Shown here: positions 6,817-13,883 of the stretch, piece by piece
How the letters are laid out: every line of letters starts with the position of its first letter
Position numbering within the stretch: position 1 is the first letter of the stretch
Assembly: GCA_964409645.1 (NCBI GenBank)
Contig: CAYPEK010000046.1
Span: forward strand, 1-31,465
Source: CAYPEK01 sp964409645
Lineage (GTDB): Bacteria; UBP15; UBA6099
Reading direction: 5' to 3'
DNA: 31,465 nucleotides
Position numbers and translations under genes: made by a program
Notes under the pieces: generated by a model
What the model saw: only the letters and a program-made list of their open reading frames with translations
Databases searched by the model: none
Told to the model about the DNA's origin: nothing

Positions 6817-9800
6817 ATGATTTCAGACACATTATTTTCTGCGGACAAGTTGCCGGTTGCCGTTCACTCGGTTGATATTGAAGGCCGTTTGATATATGTC
6901 AATAAAGCGTGGCTGGACTTTTTCGGTTGGAAGAAAAAGGAAGTAATAGGAAAGCAACTATCGGAATTTTTAACAGAAGAATCCCGTAAGCGCTTTGAAG
7001 TAAGTTTTCATAATTTTCTCAAACACGACAGGATCCCCAAAAACGAGTACGAAGTTATCAAGAAGGACGGCACGCGTGCGTTCATAACCGCCGATGGAAA
7101 CGTGTGGCGTGAACGGAGAAACGGCGCCGATGTTATAAACGCGATCATTCACGATGTAACGGCTCGCAGGGAAGCGGAACAGAGGGTGAGCCTGCTCGAG
7201 ATAATGTTGGAGCAGTCGATAGACCCTATGATCGTATTGGACGAAGATGCAAATATAAAAGATGCAAACGTTGCGGCCACATCGACTCTCGGTTACACGC
7301 ATGAAGAACTGACGAAATTAAGAGTGATGGACATCGACCCTGTCTTTACGGAAGACATGTGGAAGGAACACTGGGAAAGAGCTAAGAACACCGACAGGTA
7401 TAAACTCGAAACGGTTCACAAAACAAAGTCCGGCGGATTGATAGATGTGGAAGTTGTGGGAAGCTACTTCGAGCACGAAGGGCGCGGTTACAAATGCTCG
7501 GTGTCGAGGGATATAACGGCGCGAAAGAGTTCAGCTTTGAAATCGGTCCGGCAGCTCGATGTTTTCAAGGCTTTGTACGAACTCGGATTGAAGATGACCG
7601 GCAGAGCGGAGTTGGTGGAAAGTCTGAGCTTCATTTTGGAGAGCTGCTGCAAAATCCTCGGGGCGGATGTGTCGTTCATAGCGCTGATAAATGAGAACAG
7701 AAAGGAACTTGAAGTTGCATCGAGTTACGGCGAGATATCGGAATTGCTTCAAGGGCTGCATATCCCCGTGGATAAAGGGTTGGGCGGCAAGGTTTTGGAG
7801 TCGGGAACGGGAATAATTATTGAGGATTATCCGGGAGATGAAAAAATAAATATCGAGATGGCGAGGGTGGTGGAAGCGGAAAAGGCGGTGTCTGGAATGG
7901 CGGCGCCGCTTTCTGCTGACGGAAAGAAAAAGGGAGTGCTTTACGCGTTTAAGCGCACTAAAGGCGCATTCGACGCCGACTCGCTTGAGACGCTGACGCT
8001 GTTCGGTAACCTCGCCGCGGCCGAGATCAATAAATCCGGTCTGAGAAAGCAACTGGACGAGTCGCAAAAACGGCTGTCGGATATATTCGAGTTTCTACCG
8101 GACGCCACGCTGGCGGTGGACAGGAACGGCAACGTGATGGCGTGGAACCGTGCCATCGAGGAAATGACGGGATTGCGGAAAAGAGACGTTTTAGGCAAGG
8201 GAAAAGATGAATACGCTTCCGCATTTTATTCTGACGGCCGTTCGCTGCTTGTGGATTTCATCGTAGCGGATAACTGGGAGGTTCTGAACAACTACAATTT
8301 CGTGAAGATTCAGGGCGAAAATGTGGTAACGGAAGTGTATGTGGAGAAGGTTTACGGAGGGCGCGGCGCGTATCTGTGGATAATGGCGGCGCCGCTGAGG
8401 GATGCCGAAGGCAGAGTGATAGGCGGGCTCGAGTGCATACGCGATGTGACTGACAGGCGGCGGGCCGAAGAATCGCTGAGAGAAGGCGAGGCTAGATTCA
8501 AGGCGATAGTAACAAACAGTCCCAACGCAACAGTGTTGGCTGACTCAGAAGGGGTTGTGACATACGTAAGTCCGCAATATGAGACGATAACAGGATATCC
8601 GCCGGAGACGGTCATAGGGTCGGTTTTTCCGGATTATATATTCCCGGAAGACAGGGAAAAGGCGATGGAAGCAGCAGCAAAGCTGCTTGTCGATAAACGT
8701 GAGGTAAAAGATTTCGAATGTCGTTTTTTTAACATCGAGAATCAGATTAAGTGGGTTTCTCTCTCCGCAAAGGTAATAATGTTGGGAGATGTCTCCATCG
8801 GATATCAATGTACGATTTCGGATATAACGGAAAAGAAGAAATCCGAAGCGGCGCTGAAGGAGAGCGAAGCGCGATTCAAGGCGATAGTTACGAACAGTCC
8901 CAACATCACGATATTGACGAACCCGGAAGGGAAGGCGATATACGTCAGCCCGCAATTCGAAGCGATGACGGGTTTTCCGTTTTCGGCAATTCTCGGGATG
9001 AATATATTTACGAAATTACGGCCCGATCAGAATGAAGAAGTTCTTGAATATATATTAAATGCCACTATCGAGAAGAAAGAAATATTGGGTCTGGAAAGTC
9101 ATTTTCTGAACGCGGACAAAAAGCTTGTATGGGTTTCCGTGTCCGGAGCTCCGGTTCGTTTCGGCGACACATTTATGGGTTATCAGTTCACGGTGACGAA
9201 CATTACGGATCAGAAAGGGGCGGCGGAGGCGCTGCGGGAGAGCGAGGCAAGGTTCAAAACAATCGTCACGAACAGTCCAAATATCACGATTCTGGCTGAT
9301 ACCGACGGGATAATAACATACGCAAGCCCGCAGTATGAGATGATAACCGGCTATAAAGCGAAGGACCTGATCGGCAAAAGTATCCCGGAATTTGTACACC
9401 CGGAAGACAAGCCGAAACTGTCGGAGTTGTGGAACAAGGTGGTTTACGATAATCTGGCGCTGCTGAATTATGAATACAGATACTACAACTCGGAGAACCA
9501 GCTCAGGTGGATATCGCTTTCCGCGAAAGCGATAACTGATGGGGAAAAAGTCATAGGTTTTCAATACACCGGCGAGGATGTAACCGGGAAAAAGCAGGCC
9601 GCGGAGGCGTTGAAAGAGAGCGAGGCGAGATTCAGGGCGATCGTTATGACAAGCCCGAACACTACGGTATTGACCGATCCGCAGGGCCGCATAATTTACG
9701 CCAGTCCGCAGCATGAAGAGAATACCGGATATCCGGTGGAGGCGGTTATAGGAAAGTTTTTCCCGGGTTCAGTTCATCCGGATGACGCAGGAATGCTCGA

Positions 9801-11436
9801 AAAAAACTTAAAGAAGGCATTAGCGGAAGGAGATGTGGTTAAGAAAGGCGGAATTGAATTCAGGCATATAAGGTCGGACGGGAAGGTTAAGTGGGCCTCT
9901 CTTTTCGCAAATGTCATGAAGGTAGGCGGCAACATATTAGGTTTTCAATACACGATGACGGATATCACTGAAAAGAAAAAAGCGGAGGAATCGCTGAAAG
10001 AGAGCGAAGAGCGGTTCAGGATGATTGTTTTGAACAGTCCGGACATGACGTACACGACCGACGAAGATGGAAATGTGATGTTTGTGAGCCCGCAGTGCGA
10101 GGATGTGATAGGGCATCCCGCGTCGAAGATAATAGGACTGCAATTCCCTGATTTCATACATCCGGAAGACCTCGATATGTGCATGGATAAATGGAAGCAG
10201 GCGATGGTTGATGGGAAGGAAGTCAATGATGTCGAATACCGGATAATCGATGGTGAAGGTAAAACAAGGTGGATATCGCATTCGGCGCGGTTGATAAAAG
10301 TGGACGAAAAAATTATAGGCAGCCAGTCGCTGATAAGGAATATAACAAGAAGAGTGGAAAGGGAGCGGGAACTGAAAGAGAACGAGGAGAAATACCGGCA
10401 GCTCGTCGAGCATGCCAACAGCATAATTCTAAGGTTGGACACGGAGGGAAAAATCACGTTTTTCAACGAGTACGCGGAAAGTTTACTCGGTTTTTCCCGA
10501 GAAGAGATCATCGGAAAATATGCGATTGGGACGGTTGTGCCCGAGACTGAGAGCTCCGGGCGGAATTTAAAGAGAATTGTTAATGGGATAATGAGCAACC
10601 CGGAGATGTACGCGAGGAACGAGAATGAAAATATGAGGAAGGATGGGACACGGCTGTGGGTGGCGTGGTCCAATAAAGGGATTTTCGACGATAAGGGAAA
10701 TTTGATCGGGATCCATTGCATCGGGAACGACATTACGAACATTAAAAATGTCGAGGCGGCCCTCAGAAGAAGCGAAGAGGAACTTAAAGCGCTGTCTCAG
10801 AATCTGATCCGGACGGAGGAGAACGAGCGGCGGCGGTTGTCCCGAGAGATTCACGACGAGCTGGGGCAGCAATTGGCGATCATGTCGCTTGAACTGGAGT
10901 GGCTGAACGGGTTGGGCGACGAGTTTCAGTACGCGGAGAATATCAGGAGGCTGGCGAATCTGGTCGAGGACATGTCTGTGACTACGCGGTCGATCTGCGA
11001 GGGACTGAGGCCGCCGGTGATAGACGAGGCCGGTCTGCCCTCGACGGTGGAGTACCTTGTTGGGCGGTTTAGAGAAGCGACGTCAATCAAAACGATTCTT
11101 ACAATGAATATAGAAGGTGTGAGCGTCACACCGGAAATAGCTATAACAGTGTTCAGGATACTTCAGGAATCTCTGACAAACATAATAAAGTACGCGCGTG
11201 CAGATGATGTTTCAGTGATGCTGATCAGGGATGCGGACGAGTTGATACTGGCGGTGAGGGACAACGGGGTGGGGTTTCCGCTAGACAGGGCGACGAACGG
11301 GCTCGGGATACTTGGAATGAGGGAGCGCTCGGAAGCGGTCGGCGGAACATTGGCGGTGGAATCGGAAGTCGGGAAAGGTACGATGGTGTTCATGCGCGTG
11401 CCTGTTAAGAGTTATGTGAACTCAGGGGGTAATTAA
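6817..11436 (+). CDS. Multi-PAS/GAF sensor histidine kinase (HisKA_3 type)
   Basis: A soluble sensor kinase of 1539 residues from the ATG at 6817; the frame is open back to a TTG at 6742, and neither start has a well-placed ribosome site. Domain order by approximate residues: PAS 8-115, PAS 130-240, GAF 247-410, PAS 418-553, five closely similar PAS units from 558, 684, 810, 936 and 1064, a ninth PAS from 1190, then a HisKA_3 dimerisation domain with phospho-accepting His1346 (RRLSREIHDELGQQL) and an HATPase_c domain (QESLTNIIKYA, DNGVGF, GLGILGMRER). There are no membrane segments, so it senses cytosolic signals. HisKA_3 kinases pair with NarL-type regulators, and one follows directly, 2 bp after the stop. 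The signal is unknown; no haem- or flavin-binding motif was obvious. Confidence 0.93.
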   Translation: MISDTLFSADKLPVAVHSVDIEGRLIYVNKAWLDFFGWKKKEVIGKQLSEFLTEESRKRFEVSFHNFLKHDRIPKNEYEVIKKDGTRAFITADGNVWRERRNGADVINAIIHDVTARREAEQRVSLLEIMLEQSIDPMIVLDEDANIKDANVAATSTLGYTHEELTKLRVMDIDPVFTEDMWKEHWERAKNTDRYKLETVHKTKSGGLIDVEVVGSYFEHEGRGYKCSVSRDITARKSSALKSVRQLDVFKALYELGLKMTGRAELVESLSFILESCCKILGADVSFIALINENRKELEVASSYGEISELLQGLHIPVDKGLGGKVLESGTGIIIEDYPGDEKINIEMARVVEAEKAVSGMAAPLSADGKKKGVLYAFKRTKGAFDADSLETLTLFGNLAAAEINKSGLRKQLDESQKRLSDIFEFLPDATLAVDRNGNVMAWNRAIEEMTGLRKRDVLGKGKDEYASAFYSDGRSLLVDFIVADNWEVLNNYNFVKIQGENVVTEVYVEKVYGGRGAYLWIMAAPLRDAEGRVIGGLECIRDVTDRRRAEESLREGEARFKAIVTNSPNATVLADSEGVVTYVSPQYETITGYPPETVIGSVFPDYIFPEDREKAMEAAAKLLVDKREVKDFECRFFNIENQIKWVSLSAKVIMLGDVSIGYQCTISDITEKKKSEAALKESEARFKAIVTNSPNITILTNPEGKAIYVSPQFEAMTGFPFSAILGMNIFTKLRPDQNEEVLEYILNATIEKKEILGLESHFLNADKKLVWVSVSGAPVRFGDTFMGYQFTVTNITDQKGAAEALRESEARFKTIVTNSPNITILADTDGIITYASPQYEMITGYKAKDLIGKSIPEFVHPEDKPKLSELWNKVVYDNLALLNYEYRYYNSENQLRWISLSAKAITDGEKVIGFQYTGEDVTGKKQAAEALKESEARFRAIVMTSPNTTVLTDPQGRIIYASPQHEENTGYPVEAVIGKFFPGSVHPDDAGMLEKNLKKALAEGDVVKKGGIEFRHIRSDGKVKWASLFANVMKVGGNILGFQYTMTDITEKKKAEESLKESEERFRMIVLNSPDMTYTTDEDGNVMFVSPQCEDVIGHPASKIIGLQFPDFIHPEDLDMCMDKWKQAMVDGKEVNDVEYRIIDGEGKTRWISHSARLIKVDEKIIGSQSLIRNITRRVERERELKENEEKYRQLVEHANSIILRLDTEGKITFFNEYAESLLGFSREEIIGKYAIGTVVPETESSGRNLKRIVNGIMSNPEMYARNENENMRKDGTRLWVAWSNKGIFDDKGNLIGIHCIGNDITNIKNVEAALRRSEEELKALSQNLIRTEENERRRLSREIHDELGQQLAIMSLELEWLNGLGDEFQYAENIRRLANLVEDMSVTTRSICEGLRPPVIDEAGLPSTVEYLVGRFREATSIKTILTMNIEGVSVTPEIAITVFRILQESLTNIIKYARADDVSVMLIRDADELILAVRDNGVGFPLDRATNGLGILGMRERSEAVGGTLAVESEVGKGTMVFMRVPVKSYVNSGGN
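8488..10383 (+). repeat. Five tandem PAS-encoding units with 378-bp period
   Basis: Units start at 8488, 8866, 9244, 9622 and 10006, giving lengths of 378, 378, 378, 384 and 378 bp. Each begins with codons for E(A/E)RF(K/R).IV..SPN or a close variant, includes Y.SPQ.E..TG or a close variant, and ends with a DIT-type motif and a coiled-coil linker (E.L.ES). The fixed 126-residue period and similar sequence point to internal tandem duplication of one PAS-plus-linker module inside the kinase gene. Confidence 0.85.
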
Positions 11437-11437
11437 C

Positions 11438-12073
11438 ATGATAAAAGTAGTGATGGCTGACGATCATACGCTTCTCAGGGACGGTCTGAAACGGTTGTTG
11501 ATCGATAAAGACATAGACGTTCTGGGCGAAGCGGGCTCGGGGCGGGAGGCGGTGCGGCTGTGTACGACGCTTAAGCCCGACATCCTGTTGCTCGACCTTG
11601 AAATGCCGGACATGGACGGTTTTGAGGTGGTGCGATCGATGATGGCGGCAAAGTCGCCGGTCAAGATCATCGTGCTGACGATGCACGCGAGCGAAGAGTA
11701 TGCCTACAGGCTGATCAAATCGGGTGTTTCCGGATTCCTAGCGAAAGATATTTCGGCGAAGGAGCTTCCGGAGGCCATCAGGAAAGTCATGGATGGGAAG
11801 ATTTATGTTACGCCGTCGGTGATGGAGAATCTTGCGTCGAGACTGCAGCAATCGTCGGATGACAATCCACTCTCACTCCTCTCTGAACGTGAGATACAGG
11901 TGCTGGCCCAGCTCGCGAGGGGGCTGACTGTTATAGAGATTGCGGAGAAGATTTTTCTCAGCCCGAGGACGATTGAAACTTACAGAAGCCGTGCAATGAC
12001 TAAACTTAATCTGCGGAATATTTCGGACATTACCAGATTTGCAATAAAACACGGGCTTATTGAAAACCTTTGA
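11438..12073 (+). CDS. NarL/FixJ-family response regulator
   Basis: A 211-residue two-domain transcription factor. The receiver (1-120) has the acidic pair Asp8/Asp9, phosphoacceptor Asp53 (LLDLEMPDMDG), Thr81 and Lys103 (LAKD). The C-terminal LuxR-type helix-turn-helix (about 147-205) reads LSEREIQVLAQLARGL...AEKIFLSPRTIETYRSRAMTKL. It starts 2 bp after the kinase stop, with GGGGG as ribosome site at 11425-11429, so the two are almost certainly co-expressed partners. Phosphorylation by the multi-PAS kinase would drive DNA binding. The target genes are unknown; the AT-rich gaps on either side are plausible targets but show no proven operator. Confidence 0.95.
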   Translation: MIKVVMADDHTLLRDGLKRLLIDKDIDVLGEAGSGREAVRLCTTLKPDILLLDLEMPDMDGFEVVRSMMAAKSPVKIIVLTMHASEEYAYRLIKSGVSGFLAKDISAKELPEAIRKVMDGKIYVTPSVMENLASRLQQSSDDNPLSLLSEREIQVLAQLARGLTVIEIAEKIFLSPRTIETYRSRAMTKLNLRNISDITRFAIKHGLIENL

Positions 12074-12594
12074 GTCGTAAGCAAGCGGTCATGTTGTAAA
12101 ATTCATTAATAAAACAATAACAGCACATTAAAATACGAGTAAACGACCCACTTTGCGTATTGCTTGCAATAGCCGTTTTTACCCCGAATCTTTCATCCGG
12201 ACCAGTAAAATTGTGAAATAAAAGTGTTGCGAAAAAAAGAATGATGGAGTCTTTGAGCCGGTTTTTTCAGCCGATCGAATTGTTGTATAACTCGAAAAAT
12301 ATAATTTCATTAACCGGCACTCTTTTGTCGTGACGAAAATCACGGATTTCCAAATAACAACTATGGCGCAAAAGGGAATGTTTGTTTCTTAAGAGTGAAT
12401 ATTTCTATATTTTTTCGATTTTAATATGTAATGGCGTGAAAATGTGTAAGGAAAATCCCTACATGGCAAGTAGATTGTTTAGCTACAAAAAAAATATAAA
12501 GTGACCGACAAAATAATCAGGTTCAACACGATAGTCACATTCCTGTGCATGGTTATGATTGATGCAGTAACAGCGGTAAAAGGCGGAAAGATCG
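12074..12594. other. AT-rich intergenic region before the chemosensory operon
   Basis: A 521-bp gap without a credible gene. It contains a compact palindrome TATTGCTTGCAATA (12158-12171), a small inverted repeat CGTGA/TCACG (12329-12344), and a TATAAT at 12300-12305 without a good -35. It probably carries the operon promoter and control sites, but no element can be assigned with confidence. No strong terminator was found after the response regulator gene. Confidence 0.4.
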
Positions 12595-13353
12595 ATGAGA
12601 AGGCTGAAGATTCTGGTGGCGGAAAAAGACGATCTCCTGAGGGAAAAGACCGCAGGCGTACTTTCAAGGTTTGAAGATGTAAGTATGGTGGCCCAGACTT
12701 CGGATTCGAAGGAACTGCTCGGAATAATAGATGAAATAAATCCTGACATATTCCTCATAGACGCGGTGATGGCGTCAAACAACCGGAAGATGATCAAGGA
12801 TGTAATAACTTTCCGCCCGGGATTGAGGATTTTCCTGACGGCTGGCGAGATTGATCCGTTCACGGAGAATCTGTCGGGGTATTTCGGGAACGTGGCGGTA
12901 ATAAGGAAAGACAGAATCATAAGCGAAATGAAACAAAAGGGCGCCCTGAACGCGGCGGAGAAAATCGACGATCCGATTCTCGAGAGAAGAGAGTTGTGCG
13001 TGCTGCTTGTGGACGACGATGCGTTTTACAGACAGATAATGGAGCACATGCTTTCGAAGGCGCATATAGGGCATAAGGCGGTTGTGTCGGGCGAGCAAGC
13101 GTACATGGAGGTTGTTTCGTTTCCGGATAAATACGGATGCTTGGTTCTGGATGTGCACATGAACAGCATCGACGGGTTTACTGTAGGGAGAATGATACGC
13201 GACATATCAAAGGGGATTCCGATTGTGTTCGTGACGTCGGACGACAGCAAGGAAACCGAAAGCAAGGCGGAAAAGATGGGCCGCAGCATTTTTTTGAAGA
13301 AACCGTTCAGGAACGAAACGCTGATCGAAGCCATTAAAAAGTCGATAGCGTAA
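12595..13353 (+). CDS. Double receiver-domain protein (degenerate plus intact receiver)
   Basis: A 252-residue protein made of two receiver-like domains and no output domain. The C-terminal receiver (135-250) looks functional: acidic cluster Asp140-142, phosphoacceptor Asp186 (LVLDVHM), Thr214 and Lys236 (LKKPF). The N-terminal one (1-112) keeps an Asp at the acceptor position (Asp56, FLIDAVM) and Thr82, but the acidic pair is altered (VAEK instead of VDD) and no KP motif is present, so it is probably a non-phosphorylatable pseudo-receiver used for binding. It is first in the chemosensory operon, with GGAAAG before the ATG and 9 bp to the next gene. It may be a phosphate acceptor or adaptor for CheA. 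Confidence 0.85.
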   Translation: MRRLKILVAEKDDLLREKTAGVLSRFEDVSMVAQTSDSKELLGIIDEINPDIFLIDAVMASNNRKMIKDVITFRPGLRIFLTAGEIDPFTENLSGYFGNVAVIRKDRIISEMKQKGALNAAEKIDDPILERRELCVLLVDDDAFYRQIMEHMLSKAHIGHKAVVSGEQAYMEVVSFPDKYGCLVLDVHMNSIDGFTVGRMIRDISKGIPIVFVTSDDSKETESKAEKMGRSIFLKKPFRNETLIEAIKKSIA

Positions 13354-13362
13354 GGAGGAACG

Positions 13363-13806
13363 ATGCCGGGCGTTCTGATTGTTGACGACGAGAAGGACAT
13401 GAGGGAATTCGTGAGGGACGTGCTTGAAGGGATGGCCTTCGAGGTGTGCGAAGCCGGTGACGGCGCCGAGGCGTTGTGCAAGGCGCGTGAGATTCTTCCC
13501 GATTTGATTGTTTTGGACATAGTAATGCCCGTTATGACCGGTTGGGAATTCATCAAGTGGATACGGACCAGCGAGCTGTTGAAGTCGGTTCCGGTGATAA
13601 TCATATCGGGCTCGAAAAAGGCGAAAGAGGAGTTCAGGTTGGAGAGGCCCGAAGGGTGTGTGTTTCTCGCGAAACCGTTCACTGTTTCCGAATTCGAGAG
13701 AAACGTGGTGAAGATGCTGCCTACAGCAGCGCGGGATTGCGCCGGAGTTGTGGGCGCGCAGGTTGTACCGGCGGGCGACGAAGCGAATGCGGCTGAGAGA
13801 ATTTAA
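13363..13806 (+). CDS. Single-domain response regulator (CheY-like)
   Basis: A 147-residue receiver: Asp8/Asp9, phosphoacceptor Asp52 (IVLDIVMPVMTG), a Ser in the switch position (IIISGS) and Lys104 (FLAKPF). About 25 extra Ala/Val-rich residues follow the domain, with no known motif. A strong AAGGAGG sits seven bases before the ATG. Placed just before cheA, it is a probable phosphorylation target of CheA. The Thr/Gly pair in place of the usual Asp/Gly after the acceptor (MTG) is common in stand-alone receivers. Whether it binds a motor, another kinase or acts as a phosphate sink cannot be told. Confidence 0.88.
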   Translation: MPGVLIVDDEKDMREFVRDVLEGMAFEVCEAGDGAEALCKAREILPDLIVLDIVMPVMTGWEFIKWIRTSELLKSVPVIIISGSKKAKEEFRLERPEGCVFLAKPFTVSEFERNVVKMLPTAARDCAGVVGAQVVPAGDEANAAERI

Positions 13807-13883
13807 GGGGAGAAACGGAACTCTTTATAAAATCCAAAATGCGCGGCATGACAGGCGCAGATAAGAGGAAAAGAAAACAATAG

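Noticed and set aside
12158..12171. TATTGCTTGCAATA palindrome
   Set aside because: Could be an operator, but a single 6-bp half-site in AT-rich DNA is not enough to support one; noted only under the intergenic entry.
12501..12674. GTG-started 57-codon frame with a hydrophobic stretch before the double receiver
   Set aside because: No ribosome site, overlaps the well-supported double-receiver gene, and the second half is an off-frame reading of that gene.
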